64,000 nt of DNA from Aurifilum marmelostoma (taxonomy: Eukaryota > Ascomycota > Sordariomycetes > Diaporthales > Cryphonectriaceae), in assembly GCA_027559495.1 (NCBI GenBank), contig JAMXSV010000028.1:2046001-2110000 (forward strand), in the 5' to 3' direction. The notes under the pieces were generated by a model that saw only the letters and a program-made list of their open reading frames with translations, ran no database searches and was not told the origin of the DNA. A program made the position numbers and the translations under genes. Of this stretch, positions 10,410 through 21,595 are shown piece by piece; positions within the stretch are counted from its first letter, which is position 1; every line of letters begins with the position of its first letter.

Positions 10410-11967
10410 GTTGTCCCGGATATTTGTATGCCTCTGCTGCTGGCAGGCTCTGCTGAAGTTTGGCTCGGGGTGGCACAATAAAGTAGTCGCACAGTTGCCC
10501 TTTTTTTTCTTGTCTTCTACCGCCCAGGGATTTGTGTGAGGATCGAGTCGAAGTGTAGGGTTTGGTGTCGCGTCAGGTGGAGCAGAGCTGCTATGGGCGG
10601 AGGAAGGACTGCAGAAGGTATGAGATCAGTTGTTGAGCTGGGACTGATGGCAGAAACAAAGAGAGGTGCATTGCGCCAGAGATCGCTCACAAGAGGACAA
10701 GACTGAAAGACGGCAGACCACCCTCGAGGCGGCAACCACCTCAGGGAAGGGAGAGACGGTCACTATGGCAAAAACACTATTGGGAGAATCGAAAGGTGAA
10801 AAGATAAAATGTGTTATATCGAAAGCTGGGTTAGTAGAGGAAGTCGTTGTGGCTGGCGACAGGGAGGACCGGAGAAGGGGGGTTGAAGGCAGGTTTGCGC
10901 AGGTGCTGTCGCATCAACAGGATTGCGAAAGTCCCAGACCTGAGGTCAATAGCCGTCAGCAACCTTGCAGGCCCAGGCAGGGATTAGCGTCTCGCCAGCT
11001 CTTCTAGACTTGAGCTAGACCCACCAGCAAGTACATAGTAATGCGGGGCTAACAGGTGCACAGCACTTTTGCCAGCTGACCATGTTAGTGCATATAGCCT
11101 TTGCAGCAGAAGGCAAATGTGAGGCTCTGCCAAGGGTTGTGCAGCAAGGGTTCAGTGGAACATCATCTTCTACAAACCGACTTCTGCTGTGCAATCTGTA
11201 TATAAAGGCACTTGAAGGGTACCCAGTAGAGATGAAATGGATCTCCATGCCATATTGTCTTCAGTACATCATTACATCTGAGGTTCTCAGCTGCCATGAT
11301 CACAGGATCCAACAGATCTTGAGCCGGTAGATACCTGTGAGGTACCTGCCAGCCATCTCAGTGTTGTAGGTGTTCAATGGAGTAACTTGTCAGTCTCTAT
11401 GTAGTAGTTCAATGAGTCGGGACGGGAGCGCAATCAATCAGTGGTGCTATAACTGAGAAGCAGTGTCTTTGCAAGTGTTATGCATGTACCTGAACCCCTG
11501 GCTTTGTAGGCAAGGTACCTGACCCACTAGAACCCCGCAGATAGCCCCCTACTGCATGTCCTTAGTAACATGTAGTCAGGGCACTTCTAGCTCTGCAGGG
11601 CACGGGAAGGTTCCTGTCAACACCCTGCGAGCAGCACAATAACTTTCCGATCACCTGCAACATTTCATCCATTAATCAGGAGACCCCACCCACTCGACGA
11701 GCCACCACCAATTGAGGCCCTTTTCCTCACAAACCAGCTTAGAGAACAGCATTCGCATTCTTCCACACCAGTCCGTGGACTCTAGGCCTGAATCCTACCT
11801 TCCTAACAAAGCTCCTGCAGCAGCTGGACCCTCTACGCAGTCCCCCTCTGTCGCAAGACATCAAACGCTGCCTTTCTCCCCCTCCTCTTCCTCCTTAGCA
11901 CGTGGGCTCAACCTCCCATACCTTGGCGCAACCCAGCACACAGGCTATCTGCAGGAGGGACTTCACC
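10410..11967. other. Divergent promoter region between RPB7 and the Mpo1-type gene
   Basis: About 1.5 kb separating a minus-strand and a plus-strand gene, so it should hold both promoters. ORFs such as 11712-12137 read through the leader of the Mpo1 gene and lack family motifs. A pyrimidine run occurs at 10495-10510. No other gene is seen. Confidence 0.6.
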
Positions 11968-12614
11968 ATGTCTCTCGACCTGGAGAAGCACCTCGTCTTC
12001 TATGGCTCCTACCACAACAATGCTGTAAACATTGGCATCCATATGGTCTGCGTACCAATAATACTCATGACGAGCTTTCTGCTGGTGCGGTTGTCCCCCC
12101 CTTACAGTCAGAATATCTGAGCACTACTGACATCTGAATCTTCTCTCTCAAGGCAGCGAATTCGGGCGTCCTCATCGATCTACCTCCATGGCTTACCCTC
12201 GAATACCTGCCTCTAAACATGTGTACAATTGGTTCGATCATCTGGGGTGCTTTCTATGTCTTGATGGAGCCTGTCGCTGGGGGCCTCCTGTGTGCCATCT
12301 GCCTGGGCATGGCAGCAGTAGACAATTACCTCTACTCAGTCGACCCCAAGACTGCAAACATGGTGGCTGGTGTCACCTTCCTCGTGGCCTGGCTTCTCCA
12401 ATTTGTTGGCCATGGGAAATTCGAGGGCAGAGCTCCTGCGCTGCTTGAAAACCTGGTGCAGGCCCTCCTCCTGGCTCCGCTCTTTGTCTGGCTAGAGCTC
12501 CTTTTCTACTTCGGCTACCGCAAGGAGCTCCAGCAGCGGGTGGAAAAGCAGGTGGAAAAAAACATCGCACAGTTGAGAGCGGCAAGGGCAAAGAAGGATG
12601 GCAAGACACAATGA
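11968..12614 (+). CDS. Mpo1-like ER membrane 2-hydroxy fatty acid dioxygenase (DUF962)
   Basis: Two exons give 192 residues: 11968-12084 and 12153-12614. The 68-nt intron has a GTGCGG donor and a CTCAAG acceptor. The start fits the family: residues 3-30 contain FYGSYHNNAVNIGIHMVCVP with His16 and His25, and HGKFEGRAPAL with His126 follows, the histidines expected to hold Fe2+. Four hydrophobic segments predict a multi-pass ER protein, and the tail is a basic amphipathic helix ending in KKDGKTQ. Yeast Mpo1 performs alpha-oxidation of 2-hydroxy fatty acids in phytosphingosine breakdown; the same role is inferred here. Family assignment is strong. The gene is transcribed away from RPB7. Confidence 0.9.
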
Positions 12615-13856
12615 GAAGATCAAAGTAGTACTGGACCAAGCCATCAATGGCCCACCGGGCCAAGTGGATTGCATTGGAACAAGGAAGATTTGGTGACGAC
12701 GAAAAATTATCATCTTCCGCCAGCCAACCCACTTTGGTGCTGGAACCCGGATCCGCAGGAATGCTTTCAGCGGTGGTACCATCGTTTTTCTTGGCGTTCA
12801 GCGTGATGATACCCATGGTATATTTGGTGGATGAGTTTTTTGATCAGACCCAAGTCTTGCTGATGACGCGTGACACGGACGCACCGCTTCAAGGTGGTCT
12901 GATCGACGGTTACAATCAACCCGAATAATTGATCTTTCGAAAGCATATATCGGAGGTGTTGAGACCAATGTTTCACCACCGGCACGGGGGCGCATGGGCT
13001 CGACATAAGGCCTATTTAAAGCGCCCGGCCAGGAACCATTTGCTCCTTTTGGTCTATGCCGGCTGCCAATACTCGCTGTTGGCGTTTCAAGAGCATATCT
13101 GGGAGAAAGAGGAAAGAGGCGTCCTGAATCTCATTAGCTCTGAACACTGTCTAAACTCGACCTTGTCCTTTCTTATAGACTGCCCGCTTGGCCATTAAGG
13201 CCGTCATTGCAGGGACGGAGAAGCTTGTCAGATGAAGAAAAGTGACTCACGAGGGATTACGTTCTCAGACAGTTTTATGGAGTTAGATAGCGATAGCCGC
13301 CTATGATGAACATGAAATCTTCATATGTAATTAACAGACAAAATCAGTTCTATTCCGCTACGTAAATTATCATCATTTGGGCAAGCTGTTCGTTTTCGAC
13401 CTGGAACAGACGGCCAGGCTTATATTTGCGGGTAGTGCATGTCCACAGCCGTAGCTATACAAACGATAATGATGAAGTTGAAATACTACCATAGCCCTGA
13501 TGATATCGCATTTTAGACTACACCGATACTGTCGGTGTCGCTGGCGCACAGCATTACACCCACGAGGTTTCACTTGAGAGGATGGACAGCAAAACAAGTT
13601 TCGGCAATGACATATTTTATTTTAATCGAATCATATTACTTAGCGTAATATAGAGGGTCCAGGAATTGGGTCCTGCCGTACCGCTTGGTCAAACAGCATA
13701 TATACTCAAAGAAAGACTAGACAAAGGGAATTGTGGCAGCCGAAAACCAAGACTACTTGAACGCTTGATAGTCGACAAGATAAAGACAAAAGAAAAGGTG
13801 GAGAAAGATTGTTGTTGTATAGTTGGTTTATCTCATCAGGCTGTCTGAACGACTAC
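12615..13856. other. Intergenic, no gene supported
   Basis: Between the convergent Mpo1 and polyQ genes. Two back-to-back plus-strand ORFs (12647-12928 and 12929-13198) have one hydrophobic stretch but no start context, intron or family motif, so they are not called. A TATATA-containing AT-rich stretch lies at 13270-13370. Confidence 0.5.
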
Positions 13857-14177
13857 TTACAACATGCCACCAGTCTGGCTGCTGTGAGGGGGGGCCCTTC
13901 GGGAAGAGACATGCTGCCTCTGCTGGCGGCGGAGGACATCGGGGTGGCTGGCAGCAGCAGCCTCGATTCGGTCCAGCGCAGACTGCCTGTGATACACATG
14001 CCCATATTGGTAGTGACCAGAGCCATAAGAATAACTACGGCCATGAGAAGAAATGGCGTTGGGTTGCGGACGAGGACCCTGGGGTGCAGCACGAGGTCGC
14101 GGCAGGGGACGAGGGGGTGCTGGACCTGGTGACATTCCACCACTGACTGTTGGGGTCCTTGACGCTGCTAGCCTCTC

Positions 14178-14210
<33 letters not shown>

Positions 14211-14762
14211 CTTGTTAATATTGAGAGGCGCAGGAACCAGCTCGGCAATGAAACCCCGACTGTCAGGGCGCCACTCGCTTGGCTGCTCAGTAAGAACTGG
14301 AACTGGGGCAGGGGGAAGGTCGTCCTGGCGCTGTGCATGAGCCTTGGCCAGGGCCCTTGCCCTGATAGCTTCGACGTCGTCAGTGGATCCTGATCGGGCT
14401 GCAGACTGGCCACTGATGTTGCGGTTCTTCTGGAGCTTGGATGCATCCTTCAGGCTCTGATGGGTACGGAGCTGCGTGTCCCTGTCGGTGCTAGAAGGAT
14501 TGGGTGCCTCTCGAGCGGCCTTGTCGGTACGAGATGAGCCACCTCGGGGATTCTTGTGTCCAGATCTGGCCATCTCTTGGTATGCAGAGAAATAGCCACC
14601 GGAGTCAGGACGCTTTCTGCTGTTAGGGTTCGAGTCCTTGTGAGATGCGGACTCCTTGGAAGTAAACATCTTCGTCCATGAGTCGCGATTGGTATTCTTC
14701 CCAGACATTGTCTTATTGGACAGGCCCTCGTCGTCCGAGGATTCATTGGGGAACATGCACAT
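13857..14762 (-). CDS. Disordered polyQ hypothetical protein
   Basis: A single open frame of 301 residues from the ATG at 14762 (a second ATG follows two codons later). The sequence is almost wholly low complexity: Ser/Lys/Arg-rich N-terminal half, a run of 10 Gln (from a CAG/CTG repeat at 14178-14212), then Pro/Arg-rich and Ser/Tyr/His-rich parts. A short ordered patch lies at about 128-170 (DDVEAIRARALAKAHAQRQD, then TEQPSEWRPDSRGFIAEL). No domain is recognised. The stop codon TAA sits inside a perfect GTAAGT donor, so another 3' exon is possible and the C-terminus is provisional. Function unknown. Confidence 0.6.
14178..14212. repeat. CTG/CAG trinucleotide repeat
   Basis: About ten tandem CTG units on the plus strand encode the polyglutamine run of the minus-strand gene. 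Pure units suggest length variation between strains. Confidence 0.85.
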
Positions 14763-15456
14763 GCTGGCTTGCTTGCTCGGTCCTTAGAATTCTGACGTTT
14801 CAGAGTCAGTGCTTTCTGCACCACGTCTTGCATGTGATATCTTGATGATAGACACCAAGAGTCAGAATTGTTGGTCAAGCCTGGCTTCGAGGTGCTTCAG
14901 CTTGCGGCAAATAATTAGTCAATCATACATTGACCCAGGGATGATAGCTACAGAGGCTTTTATATCAAAAGTGGATCAAAAGCCTTTGGTGACGATGGAA
15001 ACAACACAAGCATTGTTTCACTATGATCTGGACAGTTTTAAGCCCAGCGCGTTGGTCAAGTAAAGGGAGTGGATGTCTCTAGTTGTACAAAAGCGGACAT
15101 TCACAGTTCAGTAAACAGGTAGCCCGCTCAAGCGCTCTCTCAAGTTTCACAAGAGTCTTTGTCTACCCACGCTTCCACCTTTTGCCCATAATTGACACAA
15201 CACTTGTATATCCTTCACAATGGTGTTGTCAACGTCGACTATGAGGTTCCAGAATTATTCAAATATCCTTCGTCATTCAGTCTCTCAGATTGGCACAATC
15301 CCATGGAGATTGCAGCGACTTCTTGAAATCGAGGAAACAGATCCATCCATCTGCCTTTACTCTCTCAGGGCTCGAAACTTTCCCTGGCGAACCTAGGTAC
15401 CGCTTACGGAAGTCTCAATCTGCTTAGGAAGGCCGCGCGCTCCGCAATTCTACAAC
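14763..15456. other. Divergent promoter region, no gene seen
   Basis: Lies between the minus-strand polyQ gene and the plus-strand small basic protein. An ATG at 15221 opens only a short frame without family motifs. Confidence 0.5.
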
Positions 15457-15930
15457 ATGCCGGGCATGTTTGGACTGGGTATATTCCTCCAGAGCCAAGC
15501 TCGGAGCAGTCAAGCAAGCGTGGCCTCCACTATGAGTGAAGAGCTTGTGTACAATACCTACCAGACCGCCTCGATGGCTACCCAAGAGCGTAGAGCCACT
15601 CATGGCATTGCTAACATCAGACGCCCTGTGGCTCCCAGCTCACACGGACAGCCTGAGACCCACCAGCTGAGCCGCCGGGATTCCCGGAGACGCGAGGCCC
15701 AGACGGAAGCCAGGAAGAAGCTGCTCAAGACCATGGAAGAACAGGAGCGTCGAGCACAGAGCGGAAGTAGTCCTGCTAAGATTAGTCGAGCCCCACCTCA
15801 TGTGAGCAAGGCGACTGTTAAAACGATCTCCTACCCGCAAATGTCTGGCAATTGGAAGGCTGTCAGCGAGGTTGAGACGGTGGAGATTGGACGAGCTGTT
15901 CAAAGACCGCATCCTGTGTACCGCCCATAA
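15457..15930 (+). CDS. Small basic hypothetical protein
   Basis: A single-exon frame of 157 residues. The first 45 residues are Ser/Thr/Gln-rich with a short hydrophobic start (MPGMFGLGIFL). The middle (about 70-100) is strongly charged and likely a helix (RRDSRRREAQTEARKKLLKT), followed by a Pro/Ser linker and the conserved-looking end SGNWKAVSEVETVEIGRA. I recognise no domain. The ATG was taken because it is the first in frame; no intron is needed. It is transcribed away from the polyQ gene. Confidence 0.5.
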   Translation: MPGMFGLGIFLQSQARSSQASVASTMSEELVYNTYQTASMATQERRATHGIANIRRPVAPSSHGQPETHQLSRRDSRRREAQTEARKKLLKTMEEQERRAQSGSSPAKISRAPPHVSKATVKTISYPQMSGNWKAVSEVETVEIGRAVQRPHPVYRP

Positions 15931-17057
15931 TGGAGCGGGCTTATTATGTACAACGGTCTGTGGCGATAGGCTTCGTCATCCCCTGTGAGGGGGTTAGATG
16001 ATATTGGGAACGCAACTGACCTGTCAATAAACAAGATTCTGTGATCGCCATGACCATCAACTGCTTGTGCGTCCTATGGAGAAAAACCGGTGTGACATGG
16101 CGCATAGGTAAAAGCGAGGGCGAGGCTAGCTGGGGAGTGAATGAACCCATGTCCATACAGTACCTTACCTGGGGCAACAAGCATAAAATGCAGTAGGACC
16201 AGGGGAGTGGTGAAGTCTTGACCTAAGATAAACCGTTTGCAACTGCCATTAAGCTTAGACAACTGCATAAGGCGACCACGACTGGCCCCATGCCCCCTTC
16301 CTACAATGGAATAAGATGTCAATGATTCCCACTTCTTGGCGTTCACTCCTCCCTTCTCCTCCTCCTTCCCCCCCCACATCCCGTCGTGAGTACGCAACCA
16401 CCAGCCTTGGCACCTCCTTGATCAGCGCCCTGATCCACTATCCACGCCTGTCCTTTACGCACGTCTCGTCTGGGTTCTGACTTATATCTCGAGTCTCATT
16501 GGCTCGTCCTGACTGAGGGCATCACCATTTCGGCTCCATATCAATTATCCCGAAGGCTGTTATTCTCATGCATGGAACCAGATATGGGTTCGGAACGGGG
16601 CGAAACGAGTAAACAACACTCCCTTCCTTGTCGACAACGAGGGCTACACCAGGCCACGGACCTCGCTGTGACCGTGGCTGAAGAAGAGAAGTGGATGCCA
16701 TCCCTACTGCTCACCTTTGGCTTAACGCTCCATGGAAGGTGGTCTTGTCAGGGTCACACCCGCTATGAAATTCGTGATACGGGCATTTCCAAAGGGGTGG
16801 TCGACGCGTCATACCGTTGTTTTTCAGAAGACTGCAAAAGGCCATGATGATAGAAGTCTGAGGATTTTGAGTCTATATAAGACTAGAGACCTCTTACAGA
16901 TTCAACAAGTCTAGAATATCAGGTTCGTCCCTTCTATGCTGGACTTGCAACAACAACAAATCACCTCCTCCTTTCATCTCTTGTACGGTATAACATACAA
17001 TATAATTATTCGAAAACACTCGTTCACTGTATTTTCCTTTGCTTTTCGCTTGTCACA
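15931..17057. other. Promoter region of the intradiol dioxygenase gene
   Basis: No gene supported in 1.1 kb. The right end holds a TATA box and a leader rich in CAA and pyrimidines, as usual before fungal start codons. Confidence 0.55.
16872..16880 (+). promoter_or_regulatory. TATA box
   Basis: TCTATATAAG-type sequence about 180 nt upstream of the dioxygenase ATG at 17058. Confidence 0.6.
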
Positions 17058-18128
17058 ATGCATTTCACTTCAGCCCTCCTCGCGGCCACGCTGCCAGTCC
17101 TGGCTGCCGCTCACCCGGGCCACTCCCTGGAACATGAGCTCCAGGAGCGCCGTGACTTCCTGTCCACCACCAGGGTCCGCGACCTCAGCCACTGTACCGC
17201 CAAGCTCAAGGCGCGCGGCATCGAAGGCCGCAACATTGCACGCCGCACCCAGCGTCTTGAGGCAGCCAGAGCCGAGCGTGGCATCAAGAAGGATCTCAGA
17301 CGATCGCTGACCAGCGTCCTCGCCACTGACCACAACGAGACGGACCTTGGATACACCACGGCCACCGACGAGGCAACCCTCTTCGCCAACAGCAACGCCA
17401 GCTGCGTCCTCACGCCCGATGTCACCCAGGGGCCCTACTACGTTGGCGGCGAGTACATCCGCCAAAACATCACCGAGACGCAGGTCGGAATCGATATGGT
17501 CGTCGACTACCAGGTCATCGACGTCGACACCTGTGAGCCGGTGCCTGACGTCTACGTCGAGATGTGGCACTGCAACGCCACCGGTGTCTACTCGGGCATC
17601 ATCGCGTCTGGCAACGGTGATTCCGCCGATGAATCCAACATCGACAAGACCTTCCTGCGCGGCATTCAGGGGACGGACTCGGATGGCGTGGCTCAGTTTG
17701 ATACCATCTTCCCGGGCCACTACACAGGCCGTGCCACTCACATTCACATCCTCGTGCATACCAACGTTACCGTTTATGACAACGGCACCCTCGGCAATAC
17801 TGTGTCGGCGAGCCATGTCGGCCAGGGTTTCTTCGACCAGGACCTCATCACCGATGCTGACACCATCTCGCCTTACTCGGACAACACACAGGAGGTCGTT
17901 GACAATTCCGACGACAGCATCCTGGCACAGGAGACAGAGACGGACGGCGTCGACCCCATCTTTGAGTTCACCTACCTAAGCGATGATCTAGCAGACGGTC
18001 TCTTCGCCTGGCTGTCATTTGGCATCAACACTTCCGAGAGCCAGTCTGTCACCCCTGCTGCCTTTTACTACTCGTCTGGCGGTGTGGCCAATCCTAACTC
18101 GGGCGCTGGCGGCCCCGGTGCGGCGTAA
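17058..18128 (+). CDS. Secreted intradiol ring-cleavage dioxygenase
   Basis: A single exon of 356 residues. A signal peptide covers about 1-18 (MHFTSALLAATLPVLAAA). A basic propeptide-like region with RR pairs runs to about 85. The catalytic beta-sandwich follows: TQGPYYVGGEYIR at 123-135, EMWHCNATGVYSG at 168-180, and FPGHYTGRATHIHI at 218-231. By comparison with catechol 1,2-dioxygenases the Fe(III) ligands should be Tyr178, Tyr222, His228 and His230, and all four are present. Several NxT/NxS sites and a Gly/Ser/Asn-rich tail fit an extracellular protein. The family opens catechol rings between the hydroxyls; extracellular fungal members are thought to act on plant phenolics or lignin-derived catechols. 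Substrate is unknown. Confidence 0.92.
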   Translation: MHFTSALLAATLPVLAAAHPGHSLEHELQERRDFLSTTRVRDLSHCTAKLKARGIEGRNIARRTQRLEAARAERGIKKDLRRSLTSVLATDHNETDLGYTTATDEATLFANSNASCVLTPDVTQGPYYVGGEYIRQNITETQVGIDMVVDYQVIDVDTCEPVPDVYVEMWHCNATGVYSGIIASGNGDSADESNIDKTFLRGIQGTDSDGVAQFDTIFPGHYTGRATHIHILVHTNVTVYDNGTLGNTVSASHVGQGFFDQDLITDADTISPYSDNTQEVVDNSDDSILAQETETDGVDPIFEFTYLSDDLADGLFAWLSFGINTSESQSVTPAAFYYSSGGVANPNSGAGGPGAA

Positions 18129-18391
18129 ATGAGTGAGAGCCTGAACAAAAAGGTTCGTAGAGCTGGTGAGTGGTGCTCGCAGTTGCGCTAGCTTGTTTTG
18201 AAAGTGATATAAGAAAAAGGGAGTAGAGATGTGCCATTACCTGTACTCAGTAGATAAGCAAGAAAACGATTGTCCAAACAATGATTCGAGAAATTAGTGT
18301 AAAGTCTTTCTAAACACGAAAATTACCATATGAACATCTTGTGCTATTTCATGTCGTGGATCGTGTTCCACTGCTCTCAGGTGCCATGCAG
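18129..18391. other. Shared 3' region of two convergent genes
   Basis: AT-rich, with no ORF of note; probably holds both polyadenylation sites. Confidence 0.55.
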
Positions 18392-19493
18392 TCAAAGTTT
18401 TCTAGGTGCAAGGACTGTGCAACTGAAGCGGAGACTCTCCAGGCCGGCATCCTGGACGAGCTTCATAACCCTCTTCAGACCGAGGTCCAGGGCTCTGGGG
18501 CTCAGGACGTCCTCGTCATCCTCCAGGACGCCTCGATCGATCGGGTTGTTTCTAGATCCTTCTAACTCCCAAAGGTGTCCATCGTCCCCCTTGACAAAAG
18601 AGACAAAATGATGCCCGCTATGGCCCTCAACGGGCAGGTCTGGAAGCGTGTCTCCAAGGTTGGCCACGGCCGCTGTCAAGAATATTTGCGTTAGCTGTGG
18701 CTGCTTCTTCGTGTCCCGAGACCAGTCACACACGGCCAAGTAGGATCTGATTAGACCATAAAGCTGAGAGGTGAAGATGACATGGAGACCGAGCCTTGGT
18801 GTCAGCTTCTGCAGTGCCTTGTCATGCAAATTAAGACAGGGCATCACGAGGTCGGGTAAAGTTGTTCCAGCTCATTCTCAACGTACCATGCGCCGCCTCG
18901 AAAGGCTGACAATCATAGAGCATCTTGGCACGGTCAGCCATCGTCAGAGGAATGGCGTCCCGCCTGATCTTGTCCAGGTCACTGCCTGGCAGGATGTACC
19001 GCGCAGCAGGACCGTTGATGACCGAATGCAGTAGGCCGATGGAGCCACACGCGTTGCCGATGGTCTGCTTGAACCAGACGACGGGCTCCCCCTCTCCAGC
19101 GCCCGCGTAATCCTGCCTGTTGGCATCCTCGGCCGTCCTCTCGCGCAGCCAGGCCTCGTTCATCGGTATGATGACAAGGAGGGCGTAAGCTGGCCGAGGG
19201 ATGAGGGCGAGAAGCTCGGGCTCGTCGAGGGAGTAGACGTCGTAGAACTCCAGCTCTTCCGATAGGCCCAACTTTTTAGCCAAGGCATTCATCACCTCGG
19301 GGTTGTTCTCTATGCGTCCGCACAAGCCCGCCCCCGCTTGCGGGTTAGCAAATAGACAGAGAGGCGGAATGAGGAGGGGATTCCAACAAGGCGGGGAATT
19401 CGAAAGCGATGAGTCGTCCTCTGTCATGCAAAGGCTGAGGGAAACAAGTGCTCACTCACCCAGCATTACCCAGCATTTGGGTTGCTGAGCCAT
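18392..19493 (-). CDS. Ubiquitin C-terminal hydrolase, UCH family (Yuh1/UCH-L3-like)
   Basis: Three exons give 245 residues: 19493-19460, 19309-18887 and 18672-18392. The 34-nt first exon encodes MAQQPKCWVML, and the junction restores the conserved ENNPEVMNALAKKLG start. The oxyanion Gln93 and nucleophile Cys99 lie in QTIGNACGS, and His174 in GHHFVSF is the general base. The position of the third triad residue (Asp184 in UCH-L3, ELDG) reads ELEG here, so Glu190 replaces Asp; see findings. Introns are 150 and 214 nt, with TAG and CAG acceptors. The family removes small adducts from ubiquitin and processes ubiquitin or Nedd8 precursors in the cytosol. The gene is convergent with the dioxygenase gene. 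Confidence 0.9.
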
Positions 19494-19993
19494 CCTGCTG
19501 TTGTCGTTTAAGGCTTCAGAAGTGCGATAAATGGGCAGAACTGGTAGCTCTGATGTCAGACCTAGGGCGGACGCGGACAATGGAAGGTCCTGAAAGCGTA
19601 AAATGGTCCCAAGGCAACGTAGCGCGTGTCCCGCACCGCCACTTAATAGGAATCGGGACAAAAAAGAGAGGAACTCAAACGGATGCTTGGCGAATCAATG
19701 AATACGCAATGTTCCAAAATTGGAAAACGAAATATACAGACGCTCTGGGTTGGTGTCCTTGCGGGTGGAATTTTGCTTGGAGAGCCCTCAGAAATTTGAT
19801 GTGAGCTGCTGCCAAGGGTGATCTGTGTCAGGCTTGTGATGCATGAATTGATGGCATGATTTGAGTGAGGCGGTGGTGATGATGGGAAGCGGGGGAGGGG
19901 TGAGATAGATGAGGAGGTAGCCCGACAAGGCATCAATGGGCTGACGTTGCGGCTGGGTACAAGCTACTACCCGTTGGCCAGGACTAGCGTTGC

Positions 19994-20044
19994 TTCCCAC
20001 TACCTCCGCAGGCTCCATTACGGGAGGAACGGAGGTAGTGGGAA
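19994..20044. repeat. 15-bp inverted repeat with 21-nt spacer
   Basis: TTCCCACTACCTCCG at 19994-20008 is repeated in reverse complement at 20030-20044. The RNA could form a strong hairpin; function unknown. Confidence 0.75.
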
Positions 20045-21451
20045 AGCGTAGCACGGGCTGCACGGGTATTTACTTACTGAGGAATACGGAGCCGCTATGG
20101 TGGCTAGTAATTAGTATAGCAAAGCAAACCTAAATACAATACGCTCTGAGGCTCACTAACAAGTATGTGAATACTTACTCAAAACTGCTGAAGGTACCAG
20201 TAAATACGATATGCTGGGGCACATGAATACACACGAGACCATGCACCATGCTACAAGATATATGAAGGAAAAAGGTATTATACACACTCGCACTAGACAA
20301 TCAGTGCTACAGCAGGCGACAGCCTGAGCTCGGCCCTGCCAGGCCGCAAGAAAGAGGGCTGAGCTACCCGGCAGTTACCCATTCAGTCTAGCCCCCTAGC
20401 GCGGTTCCAGCCTATCATCTTACACGCTTCGGTCTGGTTTCGGTGGCGAAAAGGCGGGTCTCGTGCCGGTCTATTGCATATACTCCCTGCTTCCGCAGTG
20501 CTGAGGTTTCCCCATGTGCCCGCATGGCTTTCATCCCGCCTCTCAGAGACTTTGAACCGAATCTCGTGACGGCTTGGTGATGATTGCGATGCCGGCTCTC
20601 GAGTCAGCCCATTTTCCCGGGCCTAATCCGGCCTCTTCAAATATGGGGAAATGCGTATTATAGGCCTGGGGAACCCCGCTGAATGGCTCGACAAACGCAA
20701 AAATAAGCTTACTGAATCCCCAAAGGTCATATGTGGCATACGTCAGTAATTGACGCCGGAAGATTCGGTTCAAAGAGTCGTGTCGACTCTCAGAAGTTTT
20801 CCCAAAGCCCAGAGCCAAGACATGCATGTCTTGAAATTATGTGTAAGAACATGCGAAACTTAGCACTCTGCACTGTGTAGTCACAACACTGATGATGCTC
20901 TGGGCCTCAAGCTTATTCTGGGCTCTATGAACATCATGACGAGGTCTATGTAGAAGGTAGTTAAGATGCTCTATAGTTTTAAGTAATGAATGTATGATAT
21001 CATTCATCTTCGTATCGACTTCCCGTGCTGACCCATCGCAAAAGTACATGATTATTCAAAACCAAGAGGCTCTAGGCCAAGAAGCTGAGCTGGCTATGTG
21101 AGGAGCAGCTCGCTGCCTGGACCCTCGCCGCGGTTGTCAGTTGACATCTTTACGAACGCGTACCTCCTCGTTCTCATTCTCAGCTCCGAAAATTCGACCA
21201 ACAGAAACGTCGTATGGATTCTGAGGCTGGCGTCAGGTGATTTGTCTACTACATCATTATTGCTCAGCCGTCTGACCTACCGATGCTGCGTTCTTTGTAC
21301 ATCGCATTCAAACTAAACGTTACACTACAGTAGTTACGATGTTTACGGTGAGCTCGGACTGGGCGGCCGCCGACAGAGCAAGTTGAAGAGGCGTCAAGTC
21401 CTTGGCTCGAGATTTGTCCTAAAGAACGGTGAAAATGGTGGTTGTCTGTCG

Positions 21452-21460
21452 TCTATAAAA
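21452..21460 (+). promoter_or_regulatory. TATA box
   Basis: TCTATAAAAG lies about 140 nt upstream of the small secreted protein's ATG. Confidence 0.6.
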
Positions 21461-21595
21461 GACGAGTGTCCTGCCCAAGTTTGGTCCAGATAGATTCAAC
21501 AGACTCATCATCCACACAAGCATCTTCAAAACTTCCAAAGAAACCAAGCACACGCCTCAACTTCCCCACAAACAACATAAACAGAATCACTCAAA

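Larger units (their letters stand above)
19494..21595. other. Long intergenic region with an inverted repeat
   Basis: Two kb without a supported gene between divergent genes. It holds a 15-bp inverted repeat (19994-20044) and, at its right end, the promoter of the small secreted protein. ORFs such as 20543-20827 have no motif. Confidence 0.5.

Noticed and set aside
12647..13198. Two consecutive plus-strand ORFs after the Mpo1 gene
   Set aside because: Separated by a stop in a shared frame region, no motif or splice sites; cannot be told from chance.
14625..14640. GGGTTCGAGTCC, a tRNA B-box match
   Set aside because: No A-box or acceptor stem at the right distance; it is inside the polyQ coding frame.
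17070..17816. 248-codon minus-strand ORF opposite the intradiol dioxygenase
   Set aside because: Antisense shadow of a GC-rich exon; Val/Asp/Gly-rich with no motif, while the sense frame has all iron ligands.
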